A DNA stretch of 64,000 bases, taken from assembly GCA_950295325.1 (NCBI GenBank), contig OX485807.1, positions 20,121,666-20,185,665 of the forward strand, read 5' to 3'. The translations under genes were made by a program, and so were the position numbers. Positions 24,801 to 37,099 of the stretch are shown here, in pieces. The notes beneath the pieces are model-generated. The model did not search any database. It saw only the letters and a list, made by a program, of their open reading frames with translations, and was not told the DNA's origin. Positions within the stretch are counted from its first letter, which is position 1. Every line of letters starts with the position of its first letter. Source of the stretch: Polytrichum commune. Its lineage: Eukaryota > Streptophyta > Polytrichopsida > Polytrichales > Polytrichaceae.

Positions 24801-27800
24801 CAGTACCTGTAAGTCTCCTTGTCTTGCAAGCTTAATATCATTTTTTTCCATCTCAGATGTAACACTCTCCAACCCAGTGTTGTTCCATATCTGCCGTTTC
24901 TGTAAGTTTCTTTCAATCTATGTTTTATTCATGTCATACGTGCACTATTGAACCGGGATTTCGTGTGAATTCTGACAAATTGTGGTAATCTGGTCATGCA
25001 GAATGCTGAAATCAAACCGGTTGACTGGAGGTTTGACTGATGACATGTGCAAACTGACACAACTATCCTATTTGTGAGTCGCACAATTAATTCGCTCCAC
25101 ATTGTTTTGCAGCTTTCGATCTTGTGCAGGTGCCCTTTTGGTATTGTTTGGGACTGGTAGGAATGATAATCATACAGGTTACTTCAAATTTTACAAAAGC
25201 GAGGTCACTTTAAAATACATGTAGGACATGTAATAAAGGTATTCTTACAGCAATTGTTGTGACATTTAAGTAATCTGGGCTTTTCAATGTTGCAGCAATG
25301 TTCGTGACAATAATCTCACAGGACCACTCCCAGCTGGCATTGGAAACTGCACATCCCTTCAAATCATGTAAGTGTCGAGCATTTCTTCAGCTTTCATGTT
25401 TTTGGTTATTAAAACTCCACGAGAGCAACAATAGTGCACTTATCATAGATTCAATATGATGTTCAAATTTTACAAAAGCATGACTTTATGAGTTGACCAT
25501 GGACAGGGATTTAAGCTACAACGATTTTTCAGGAGAAATTCCCTACAACATTGGCTATCTTCAAGTTAGCACTCTGTAAGTTTCCAGTATATCCTTGTGG
25601 AATCTCTTGCCAGTTAACTCATGTCCTGTAATGCACAGGATACTCAGTTCTAGAATATCAGGAAAAACCTTCCCTGATCAACTTTTTCTAGTGGTTCAAA
25701 ATTACTAAGCTTTGTAATTGACAGGTCGCTGGAGGGCAATAGGTTCTCCGGAGGGATCCCTGATGTTATAGGGCTCATGCAAGCCCTCGTTATTCTGTAA
25801 GTTAAAGCAACATACTCGTACTTTTTTTCAAGGCAGGGAGTTCATATAAAGCTAGATGATGGAGCTTATGGATTTTGTGGGCGATGTTTGATATCATCTT
25901 TTATTGTATGGAATTCGTACATCTAGTAGTATGTGAGGTGACGTGTTCTAGAAAACAGAATAAGACACTTAGTTCCCGATTATTGCATATCAGATTCTTA
26001 CTATTGACTGTTGTATCTTCAGTGATCTGAGTGGCAATCAACTACAAGGAACAATACCTCCAATACTTGGAAATCTCACTTGCCTCACAAAATTGTAAGT
26101 TGAGACAGGATCACTTGGGTTTCTCATTATTGAATAATAAAAATTTCACTAAAGGTCTTATGCAGCGTTCTATCAAATTTTCTGTTCCTATTGGTTCATT
26201 GTTGATATGTAGCAGCAGTTGCAAGCTTCTATGCTGAAAAATGTCAGGAAGTTAGATAGAAAGTGGCATGTGCTGATAGAAAGCTAATTAATTTCAGCCA
26301 GGAAGGATTATGTCTTTTTTATCTGTATAGCTTTGATCTGAGGTTGACACACCAACATAGTAACATATCTTTGATCTGAGGTTCTGCAGATATCTGTATA
26401 ACAACAATCTCTCAGGACCGATCCCACCTGAATTTGGGAACATGAGTATTCTGAACTACTTGTAAGAATCTCAATTTTTGGATCTCAAATCCCTACCTTG
26501 GCAACTGTCCTTGATGTGAAAGTATGTTCATATGAGTAACTTGCTAAAAGGGAACAAAGAAAGAAAGAAAAGGATAGCATTTTTCTGACAATGTGATCAT
26601 GTTCCTGGACAGAGAACTGGACGGGAACAGTTTGACAGGCCCAATACCGTCCGAGCTTAGCTACCTCACTGATTTATTTGAAATGTAAGTAACGTTTTTC
26701 ATATAGCACCTTTTTTGGTTACAGTATTGAGTATGTAGTTTCTTTTTGTTGAACTTCAGGTAGTTAACAAGAAGTTGTCTCTCCCTTTGCTTGCAGGGAT
26801 TTGTCAAACAACCAGCTCTCAGGATCCATTCCTGAGAACATCAGCGCACTTGCTGCACTAAACACTCTGTGAGGAGATTTCTATCTGATTTTTGAAATGT
26901 TGATTTGCATATGACGTTATTAGGCTCGTCTTACTGCATGAATGGACAGATATGTAATGGCACCGTATTATGGCTTATTGAAGTTTGCTTTTTGAACAGG
27001 AATCTGCATGGGAATCAACTGAATGGAACTATCTCTCCAGAGCTTGAGAAGCTCACTAATCTCACCCTTCTGTAAGTGCTGCAATCTCCAAGATCATGCA
27101 ACAATTTAGCGGTCTGACCAAGAGTAACTAATTAAGCATCAATTGTGTTACACAAAAATAATTTCTTTTTTATGACTTGAAAGTTCTTCATCACACCTTA
27201 CTCCCATTTTCACAGACTAATTTCGTGTTTGTGCGTCTATTATCCAGGAATTTATCATCAAATCATTTGACTGGAAGCATCCCAGCGGAGATTGGAATGA
27301 TTTTCAATCTTGACAAATTGTAAGCTTGCGCCATAGCAGATTGTCATTCTCAGCTCAACAAAAGTGTAGTTCCAATCAATTCTGTAGAATCTTTGGCTTC
27401 TCATTCACCAGCGATGGTGCTCTAAAAGGCCAAAATTTTAGCATTGCAAACTCATGCAAGCTCCTGACATTCAATAAACTCTCTACAGGGATTTATCCAA
27501 CAACAATCTCACTGGACCAATACCCTCTTCAATTGGAAGCCTTGAACATCTTCTCACCATGTAAGCTCTTCTCTTCAAGTATCAATCTAACTTGATTAAT
27601 TTTCAAAAAACTGCAAGAATTTGACAGTATAGTTCTGTTCTATATATGCTGTGGTCCATAATACAAATAGTTTATCCCTTGTATCCAACACAGAGATCTT
27701 CATGGGAACAAGCTCAATGGAACAATTCCAAAGGTTATCGGCAATCTCACCAGCCTAAATGCTCTGTAAGTGATACTTTCATACACTCTTACGTCCTAGA

Positions 27801-30800
27801 AGAGGTCTGAAATTTACCCGATTAGTCCAAGTTTTAGAAATGTATAGTCGCCTGTGTTTCAACTTTCAAGATTTTGCCATGAGAAAAGCCTCGGGTCAAG
27901 TGTTTCAAGTGCCTATTGCATTCAAGCCAGTTGCTTTTGAGTCAGTCATTTCTTGACCAATAATCCTTGCAGATTGATATCAATGATGTGGTAACCTCCA
28001 CGTATATTTTGTGTTGGTGACAGTGACTTATCGCAGAACCAGCTTGGAGGCCAAATACCTCCAGAGTTAGGGCAGCTTCTAGAACTCAACTATCTGTAAG
28101 TGGATATATGTTTCAAATTCTTTGATTTTATTTATTTTTTAATCTCTCTTACCGATATTATGTTTCTCCTAGACAACATGGGCTGATTTATTTTTTCTTC
28201 ACCTCTTGCAGGAACCTAGGCCACAACAATTTGTCAGGTTCCATACCAGTACAGCTATCAGGATGTTTCAGCTTGAAGTACTTGTAAGTTGCAAGCTCTC
28301 ATGTCGACTTCTTCATGCCTATTCGGTGCATTAATTGGTGTGAATTTCAAGATAATGATGATATATAATATATAGGGCTAGGATCCAAGTTATTGTCATG
28401 TGATGCGTTGAAAATGCAGATCATAATTTTTATCAGTATTTGGGATTGACGGTTGTAAGGTTGAGAGTAGCATTCTAAGTTACCTTATACTTTGATGTGC
28501 AGGAATCTGTCCTACAATCATCTTTCTGGTTTAATTCCTCGAGACCAGAACTTCTCAAGATTTCCAGCCAGTAGGTCAGTTTTTAATGTGGAGGCTTTGT
28601 CCTATTGATCTCACAGGGCATTTACTCTAATTCAGTTTTGCAGGCGTTTTTCTAGACCTTCATTATGGAATTTTGTAATATTTTAAGAGCGTTGCAGGTA
28701 TCTCTTAGTACCTCTTGTTCCGCTAATTAACATCGTTGTATCTGGCAGCTATATTGGGAACCCACTGTTGTGTGCAAATAGCAGTTCCTCGTGTGGATTG
28801 AACTCTGTTCCACCTTCAAAGACAGCGTCACAATCTTCAGGTTTTCCCTCAACATTAAGATCCTTTTTTCTTGAAGGACATTAAAGTGTATATTTTATAC
28901 AAATGAGGTGAGATGTGTTTTTGGTAATACTTACGTGTGCCACCTTTGTGTCCAGGCTCTCTTGGAGCATCCGCTACATGGGGAATAACAATTTCGGCTC
29001 TGTGCTTGTTAGCCCTCATTATTCTTGCGGGTATCCGATATGCACAACCCCGAGTTTTTATCAAAGCATCCAACAAAACAGCTCAAGGTGAAGGCATTAC
29101 AAAATTTCATGAGACAAAATTATCATGTAGAAACAATAAAATGTTGAAATAACATAATAAATTCCTCATTGATACATTCTTATTTATCTTCCACAATGTG
29201 CCACATTCTGCTACAACGAAGCAAATTGTTACACATATAACAGTACGCATATTATGAGATAATTGCATTACACACCACTAGGCATAAATATAATGTAAAT
29301 ATTACATACTTTACCACCCTTTGGAAATTTGTGATGGGATGGTTAGCATGAAAGCATAATAAAATACTAGTTCGCATGCTGCCCTAGATCATGTGAAAGT
29401 ATTATTGATGTTATTGTGTAATTCATTGTGTGTTTGTGTTTTATTTTATCGTGAGCGCGCAGGCCCTCCAAGTTTTGTGATTTTCCACTTGGGCATGGCC
29501 CCCCAGTCATATGAGGAGATGATGCGTGTGACCGAGAATCTAAGTGAGAAGTATGTTATTGGACGGGGCGGTTCAAGCACAGTTTACAAGTGCAGCCTCA
29601 AGAATGGCCACCCGATAGCAATCAAGAAGCTTTACAATCACTTCTCCCAGAATGTGCATGAGTTTGAAACAGAGTTGAAGACGCTGGGCAACATCAAGCA
29701 TCGCAACCTTGTTAGCCTGCGAGGCTATTCCATGTCCTCAATTGGCAACTTCCTCTTCTACGATTTCATGGAGAATGGGAGTCTCTATGACCTCCTTCAC
29801 GGTACTACTACTAACAAACAATTATATAGAGGCCTCCAAGTCTCATCACATTTCTTTCTCGCCACTTTCAATTCATAAATACCTATGCAAGTGCTCTTTC
29901 TTTTGTCCATGGTGTAACCCGCAAGATGTCTTAACCCGGATCTCATGGGAACTCCAAGGATAAGCTGCCTAAAGCCGGAATATTACTTGGATGGGTGACC
30001 TCCCTAGCACTTGATTTCAGGTGCACCCTACTACCTACAGTCCACCCAATTATAGTGGGGGTATTGGGGTGAACTGGATATTTTGAACCAACTATTCGGG
30101 AACTTGAGGGTCTTGCCCTGGGGGGAGATTGGTGCCAGCCGGCTTCTCTATGCCCATTCAAGGTGTTCACCTTTGAAAGGAAGCAGGAGTCTTCAGGGCC
30201 CCTCTATTTCTTATGATGCCCATTTCGGGATTAAATATAGACTTAACCAACTCAAATAAGAACCATCAACACTATAATTCACGTCAGTAGCAACATTGGA
30301 GTCATCTTTCTTTCTTTTATTTGTTTCTTTCGAGTCACATTATGTTATGCAGTTTGTGCTAAACCTATCATCACTTGAAATTTGAATGTGTTAGGCCATG
30401 TGAAGAAGAAACTTGATTGGAACACCAGGCTCAGGATTGCTTCAGGAGCTGCGCAGGGACTTGCGTACCTTCACAAAGATTGCAAACCACAAGTTGTTCA
30501 TCGTGACGTGAAATCATGCAACATCTTGCTCGACGGCAGCATGGAGCCGCATTTGGCAGATTTTGGGATCGCCAAGAACATTCAACCAACAAGAACACAC
30601 ACCTCCACTCATGTGTTGGGCACAATTGGATATATTGATCCCGAATACGCACAGACCTCCCGATTGAACGAGAAGTCCGATGTCTACAGTTTTGGCATCG
30701 TTCTTCTGGAGCTTCTTACAAACAAAAAGGCTGTTGATGATGAGGTCAACCTGCTTGATTGGGTACGTTGTGTTCTTACTTTGTGATGTTGATGATATGC

Positions 30801-32571
30801 TTGGTCAGAAATCATACAGCCGATGGAGTTATCCTCTAACTTGACATGACTTTAGGTCAGGAGTTTGTTGTTTTGCATACACTACCTTCCATGTATGGTA
30901 AGTTTTGGGTGCATGCTTGGAGGTATGTAGTGTGGAGGTTTGAACAAAAAACATTCTATGACTGGTTCATCGAGGGTCAAACTCACTTTGGCATGCCAAG
31001 AGGTGCTAAAATTAGTTTGGCCCTCAATAAACCGAACCGGTTATAGCCATCAGAAAGAGTCCACCTCTTCTTAATTGAGGCAGCAGCCCGTGGGTGAAGA
31101 CTCAAAGAGACTCTATAATCCATGCTAGTGTTCGCAAACATAGGCGTTATCCTTGCTTAGTAAGAACAGTTCACATGCCTGGTGGCAACTATCTATAGCA
31201 CTTGCAGGGTCACCTTCTTTAGAACTTGGTTTGGGCCTGCTACTTCGTATTTTAAGCCTTTTTAAGGCTAATATTTCTAAGAGATTTTCTTAATTTTCTT
31301 AGTAAAATATGAAATTCAACACCTAGGGGGTTAGGATGGTGACCTTGTTTTTAAAAAATCGCTTCTGAATGATTCTAAAAATAACATTTGTAAATGCAAA
31401 CCTTTTCTAATTCAAATACAAATCATATCAATGAACTCCTCCCAATGCCCTCTTTCCAAGCATGTTTCTCCTCTTTGTGAAAGAACAAATCATCAATCCA
31501 TTCAACTTTATTAGAAGTGATTTAGAAACAACTGTTCTAAGGGCCAAGTTCCATGTGCCGGTCTCGGTCTGTTTTTTAAATGGGTGAGAAACGGGTGACA
31601 TCATCCAAAAAATGGGTGATGTCACCCATTTTATGGAGGGGTACTTCTATGTGGGGTGCCGGTTTATTTCGATTTCCTACTTTCTAACTAAATTTGGTGA
31701 GTGATAAGACATGACACTTTATGAAGGTCACCGGCAATGAAGGTCACCTAGATTCTAAAAACATCATAAAATACATGTTCCCTAGGAGTACTCCTCAAAA
31801 GAAGGGATTAGAAGAACAAAGTGGCCTTTAGTATCCAAGGGTGTACCCTAGGTGACCGGACGATCCGGTCACCGGAGCTTTCTAACCGGCACATGTCCTT
31901 CTCGTTACCGTTAGGACCGCCGGTCCTTTGGCACCCGTTCTTGCACAACACAAAATGTGGGACACCCATTCATGGGGGGTACCGGTCCTTGGGTGAGAAG
32001 GATGGGCACATGGCACCACCCTCTTTTCACCGGCCCACCCATTTATTTTGAAAAAAACGGACCGGGACCGGCACATGGAACTTGGCCCTAAAAGGAGAGT
32101 TGCCACCCCGTTGATTCACATTTTGGATTTGGACTTTGTTCCAACAGCTTCTGCATATCCTCCTCATTGACCAACACCTTGTTTTTTTTTTCGGACTGTT
32201 GTAATTTGCAGGTTATGTCGAAGCTCGAGGGCAAAACAATACAGGACGCGGTCGACCCACATGTGAGGGCAACATGCCGGGAGATGGATTCTTTGGAAAA
32301 GACATTAAAGTTGGCCCTATTGTGTACCAAGCTTAATCCGTCACTGCGACCATCAATGTATGACGTGTCTCAAGTCTTGCTTTCACTCCTTCCCATACAA
32401 TCACCGACATATAGTCCTACCTCAAATTTAAAGGAGTCACCAGCAAGCAAGCAGCGGCGATACGTTGACATGTACAGCACCAAGCAGTCCGAGGACATCT
32501 CTCATAGTGGCAGCTCATCTGGTGAAGAACTACTGAACCAATTCGAAGAGGTGATCTCACGAAAACTATGA
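21854..32571 (+). CDS. ER/ERL-like: ERECTA-family LRR receptor kinase
   Basis: A plasma-membrane receptor-like kinase of the ERECTA family, which perceives EPF/EPFL peptides with TMM and SERK partners and controls stomatal patterning and organ growth. I place 27 exons: 21854-21962, 23167-23302, 23552-23623, 23868-23939, 24254-24325, 24482-24553, 24737-24808, 25002-25073, 25296-25367, 25507-25575, 25725-25796, 26023-26094, 26390-26461, 26613-26684, 26797-26868, 27000-27071, 27248-27319, 27489-27560, 27694-27765, 28024-28095, 28212-28283, 28503-28574, 28749-28840, 28956-29087, 29463-29801, 30395-30762, 32212-32571. They total 2,973 nt, or 990 residues. Order: signal peptide (1-32), LRR N-cap with CAWKGVTC, 20 LRRs each on one 72-nt phase-2 exon (one 69-nt, as in ERECTA), a membrane segment near 600-620, and the kinase. 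Kinase motifs are [11 protein letters not shown], Lys690, HRDVKSCN (784-791) and DFG (804-806), so it looks active. The C-tail [10 protein letters not shown] resembles ERL1. ER and ERL paralogues cannot be separated here. Confidence 0.95.
24857..24901 (+). other. Possible 45-nt cassette exon in LRR region
   Basis: Between the exons ending 24,808 and starting 25,002, a TCTCAG acceptor is followed by 45 nt without a stop and a GTAAGT donor. It has phase 2 at both ends, so inclusion would insert 15 residues without shifting frame. It does not read as an LRR. It may be a decoy, a remnant or an alternative exon. Confidence 0.3.
29913..30180 (+). mobile_element. 5S rRNA-derived repeat (Cassandra- or SINE3-like)
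   Basis: Within the intron between ERECTA exons 25 and 26, bases 29,935-30,003 follow plant 5S rRNA in order: CCGGATCTCATGGGAACTCC, then an A-box-like GGATAAGCTGCC, then an exact C-box GGATGGGTGACC followed by TCC. The 5S 5' end is missing. The segment is preceded by TGTAACCC, the type of start expected of a Cassandra TRIM LTR, in which a 5S promoter is embedded. A 5S-derived SINE or a 5S pseudogene are alternatives. The 3' boundary is not certain. Confidence 0.65.
30850..31180 (+). repeat. Intronic repeat related to 16.7-kb foldback
   Basis: In the last ERECTA intron, GTAAGTTTTGGGTGCATGCT, GTGTGGAGGTTTGAAC and CAAACTCACTTTGGCATGCC match the sequence at 16,695-16,810. It is an insertion relative to a minimal intron and abuts the family-H element at ~31,180. 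Confidence 0.6.
31180..32108 (+). mobile_element. Family-H MITE interrupted by Harbinger MITE
   Basis: The outer parts (31,180-31,540 and 32,089-32,108) together equal the uninterrupted element at 17,349-17,808. They start GGTGGCAACTATCTATAGCA and end GTTGCCACCCC. It sits in the last intron of the ERECTA homologue, 104 bp before the final exon. Confidence 0.65.
31541..32088. mobile_element. Harbinger/Tourist MITE (family T2), 548 bp
   Basis: Inverted ends of about 37 bp start GGGCCAAGTTCCATGTGCCG (right end ...CGGCACATGGAACTTGGCCC). TAA is repeated directly on both sides (31,538-31,540 and 32,089-32,091). The 17.8-kb copy of the host repeat has a single uninterrupted TTTAAAGG at the matching place, i.e. 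an empty site. Non-coding. TAA duplication and a GGGC start indicate PIF/Harbinger mobilisation. Confidence 0.85.
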
Positions 32572-33290
32572 TGGTTGTTGAAATTCATTGGAGCTGATGA
32601 CCCCCCACCCACAACGGCTATTCGATTCAAATTTTGAAGCTGTCCAATTCCTGCCAAGCTTGCAGTTTAATTGGCCAGGGCTGATGTGCATTTTCACCAA
32701 CACCACGTTCGATATCAGCTGAGCTGCTGGTACTGATGATGTGGCTCTGAGCTGGCACCTGGTTTTAAACAGCAAGGGTTGAGCATTGCCTTCCATTTAA
32801 TCTGGTGGTCTTAAGGTGCGAATGCCATCCTTCGTGTTGGCACCTACACAGAGCTAGCAAACCTGTCCTGAAGAAGCTGGAACACATGATGATATCACAT
32901 ATAAAAGTGTTGATTTTTCCGGACAGCTTTGCAGTTACGTACGTCACCGCTATTGATCATCTCCGATGCAGGCCCGGCCACTTGGAGCTTCAAGCATACA
33001 CCCTTTTTTTTCTTGTATCAAAAGCTTTTGTTACAGAAGACTCGAAGCAAGGTTTTGTGACATTACGTTTTTGACACGAACAGAGTTTTTCCCAAGGAGA
33101 GGAGGAATTAACTGAGAGAAATGATCAGATGGACATTGTGAATATTATTCTAGGCTGCAGAAGATGAGCATTTTTATTTTGACCTCCTAAAGGCTGGAGC
33201 TTAAGGCGAACATAGCACTGAAGAAGCAGGTCTACATTATAATGCCTTTGATGTCAAGAAAAGAGTTGGAAAAAAATTGTAATTACTCAT
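32572..33290 (+). other. Probable 3' UTR of the ERECTA homologue
   Basis: Non-coding sequence after the stop. No poly(A) site can be fixed by eye; T-rich and AATTGTAATT-like stretches near 33,270-33,290 are plausible ends. Confidence 0.35.
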
Positions 33291-33299
33291 GTTGTCTTC

Positions 33300-35390
33300 T
33301 CGCCTCACGTCTGTGATGTAGGTGTGCTTCTCTTCCTTACTTTTGATGTCTGCACTTGATGCCTGAGTCTGTTTCATCAGTATTCGCACTCCAAGGTGTC
33401 CACTATACAACCTAGACGATTATAGCAGTTGCTTGTTTACCTAACTGGTTGCTAGTAGTAGTAACTCTATACTCGTAATGTCTAAAAATTGCTGCATAGG
33501 TGCAACCAAGAACATCCATCTATAGACTGTCTTTTCTTCATGCTGCACACTCGATGCAGAAATAGAAGTTGAGAGTAAGGTTGAGTAGACCCAGGTGCCA
33601 TATCGAAGTTTCCGAGCCTAATCATAGGCAATATATGCACCACATAAGAACCAATATGCTCCTCAAAAAGACACCAATAAGCATCATGGATCATAACCGA
33701 AATCTGAAATCGGGGTGATTTAAGAGTTTCGCTGATGTGTTCAAATAATAACTTAAGTTCGTTTGAGAAGAATGCCTAAATACCTTTGGTTGTATTTGAT
33801 GGGTGTCCAAAATCCCCATGGAGAGGACCTGACTTGTCAAAAGCAATGGGACCACTTGTACATGGGAAGAGGTCCTTGCAAGCAAGCTTCTTTGTATTGC
33901 CAGAGTGGCCATTCATAAGGTAAAGTGGCGGACCTCCACATGGTCTTTCCACTAGAATGTTCATTCTACAATGTCACATAATTCATGGTCACACGTATTG
34001 AAAGCCAATAATCTCCAGGTATACAAAAAAAATGTCTGCACATCACAAGTTTTGAGCTAGTTGTGTCCATTTTCACAACCCATGTGCACACTTTCAAGTA
34101 GAATTCTAACTCTTATGAGGTGTTGTACAATTGAACAATTAAGGTGCATTCATTAAGAAGTGGAAAAATGACATTGATGTCCCCAAGAATTTATTATAAA
34201 TTTTCCTCCATGCATAGCAGTTATGGATAGACTTTCAACCCTTCCACTTTGTAATACAGGTTTAAAATAGCAGAAGGATGAAGGTTCAATGATGAAGCCC
34301 TTCAAAAATATACTACCTACTTGGAGGTAATGACTGATAGATACTTGAGAAATGGCAAGTGGTTATGTGCACACATATATGAGAACAACCATCAAATGGA
34401 CTTCTCCATTACACTTGTGCTATCACAAGTTTGCACTTGACTTGAGTCTTAGTCATGACATTGACCCATTTTCTTTAATTATCCATTCTGTTTGCTAAAT
34501 ATTTTTGGCATGGGAGTGGCACGGTGTGACTAAAGCTAAGGAATCAATTTCTGGTAGGGTCCCATATTAGTCAAGATATGACCGTTGTTTAGATCTCATA
34601 AGTGCACACCCACAGTCTATACCTTCAAACACTGCCAGGAATAGTGGTTCTTATACACATACTAAAATATTTCTTTTTGTGTAGATAAGAATGACAGTAA
34701 ATGGAGACTTGGAGGCGAAGTGACTAAGGGAGCCGGATGTGGTGCTCTCTAAAAATCAACTTGGCCGCTCTGATTATCATGGCACACCAAATTTCACATA
34801 TATCAAGTCCAGAACTTATTGTTCTGGCCATGTTCAGTGTAGCGTTGGTTCAAGTTCACTGTCAGCCCAGAATATTCTAGAGCACAGGGGTTCATCAGGC
34901 CCCAGCCACATATATAGAGTAGCCATATGTACAAAGTAATGCATAGCATAAGCTAGAAGCTACATGGAGTTTCAAACTGACGATATTCATGAAAATTGTT
35001 GACTGACTGAACACCAGACGCAAAGGAGATGCACATGGGACAGAGATTCAACCATGCCAACCACAATCAAGAAGCTACACCCTTTCTTGTGTGAGTAAAA
35101 TTTCTGCATTGAGAATACCGAATTCATAACAGTAAAGAAGTAAGCATCAACAACCATCCCAGGTACATAGGTAGATGCCTTTCATACACTAGGAGACACC
35201 CTTGCTCTAAATAACCATAAAACAAACTGCTTACAGGATCTAAGTAAGCTTGGTTGAATGGGTACCATCTGCAGTTGCAGTATGGAACCTTTGATTAATT
35301 AATATCCAAAAATGTGCTCAGCTCATCACAGCGCTTTGCACTTGCCTTATCAAACAATTCGATTGCACATTGTCATTGAGCAAAGTAATG
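33300..35390. other. Intergenic between convergent genes
   Basis: Lies between the ERECTA homologue and the phosphatase gene, whose 3' ends face each other. No coding region, RNA gene or element ends recognised. Confidence 0.55.
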
Positions 35391-35393
35391 GTT

Positions 35394-37087
35394 TTACTCT
35401 GGTAGCCACCCCAGCTTAGAATCACAATTCCCAAATGCTTGACAGTCTTCTTCTTTGATAATATCCAGTGGAGTTAAGTCATCGTCGTTCAAGTGATGAT
35501 TACCATTCCCATTGACCAGGTTATGTTTACCAGAGTCTACATCAGAAAACCTCTCGTCACCTTTACCTTCAATTTTGCAATCGACATTGTTCTCAAAGTG
35601 ATCAAAAAAATCAGTGCCACTCCATGCCCAATGGTCACTCCATTGACCCCTCTTTGCAGTTTTCCGACATTCCTGATCTTTTATCATATCAGGGGTCAGT
35701 CCCCATTTCTCAAGTTCCTCTTTTGTGTGATGAACTAGCAAACTGTATTCCCCACCTTCGCCCAGCTGCATCACTCGGACTTCACAGTTACTTGGGTTGT
35801 GGAGCTTCTCAAACTGCTGAGTGGTCCACTTAAACCACCGCATTAAGAATACCCTCATTGTTACTCCATGGGAAACTATAACTAGGTTGATTTCCTTTGA
35901 CTTGGTGTGCCTGTTTAACCGATTCATATCTATGTCTCGCCATAGACTCTCCAAAAAGCCTGCATTAAAGGTGGACTCCATCAGTTGAAGAGAGTAAGTC
36001 ATGGGGGTAGATGAAAACTGATAAAAAGGATAAAATTGAAATCAGGAATGGAGCCCCCTGGCTATCTTCTCATTCTTCCATATCCCTAAAATTCAAAACC
36101 GACCAATACTATATTAATCCGAAGACCACCCCATAAATTCTGTTTCAACATTGATGGACCAGTATTGACGATGCGAGTTTCAATAAGGAAAACAGCAGAA
36201 AATATTCCTATTAAGAAACATGCAATTGAGATTAATACACGCTCCTATTAAGGAACATGTGCCCCCTTAGACTTCTGGAAAACCTAAAACGCAAAATGAA
36301 TGCAACACAGCAGGTAAAAAAGACAATTTATCCTGGTTTCTGGTTTATCCAACATCGCTGTCACAGCGCCAAGAAACACATAGATGTCATATCCAAGTAC
36401 CACCAATCTCAAAATTTCCAAACATAGAGAGATCACAATGTCATGCAGGCAAGCGACCTAATCACACAAGTGCCCACAAAATTGGACACTACTAAGTCTG
36501 GATTATCAATTTGTGTGCAGTCATACCATACCACATACCAAGGTGTTACAATTGAGATAATTTATACTGATTTGAATAAGATTGTAGAAAAGGGGATATG
36601 GCGAATTCTGAAATAAGTGAAAGTAAGAAGCCATACTCGTGACCCGGTCGAAGACATCAGCTACCGACTCCCCTTCCGGGAATCTGTAAAAGAATCGACC
36701 AAATTCCTTCCTTAATTGGTTACTCCTCTTCATAGACTCATCATGTTGAAAATTCCCAAAATCCTGCTCCCGAATGCGGGGCTCCTCACGCACACCCACG
36801 ATATGTTCCTTCCCAAACGCTCGCCCAATCTCTTTCAAAGTGCTCAACGTCCTCTGATATGGAGACACATAAAAATGCACACACCAGTCATCTCCTTTGG
36901 GATTATGCTCAATAATCTTTCGAATTTTCTGCCCACAAAGTGCCGACTGCTGGGCTCCTGTTACTGTCAGACGGATTGTTGGATCTGCTGATGTGCAATA
37001 TATTTTTGGATCGACGTTTCCCTCACTCTGCCCATGCCGAACAAGAATTATGCGCACCGGCCTCCTTGGCATCCCGTCTTCAGCCAT
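35394..37087 (-). CDS. AT74-like: Phosphoglycerate-mutase-like histidine phosphatase (AT74 type)
   Basis: Two exons on the minus strand, 37087-36637 and 35959-35394, joined at a GTATGG donor and an AATGCAG acceptor. They give 338 residues, close to the usual length of plant AT74/AT74H proteins. The phosphatase signature LVRHGQSEGN has its catalytic His at residue 18. The second conserved His is in IVSHG (about residue 181). Motifs REQDFGNFQ, GRFFYRFPEGES and SFLESLWRDIDMNRL are characteristic of the plant subgroup. The splice restores the last of these exactly, which supports the intron call. No transit or signal peptide is apparent, so the protein is probably cytosolic. The substrate of this subgroup is not established; true glycolytic mutase activity should not be assumed. 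The acidic C-tail is poorly conserved. Confidence 0.9.
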
Positions 37088-37099
37088 TCATGTCCTGAT

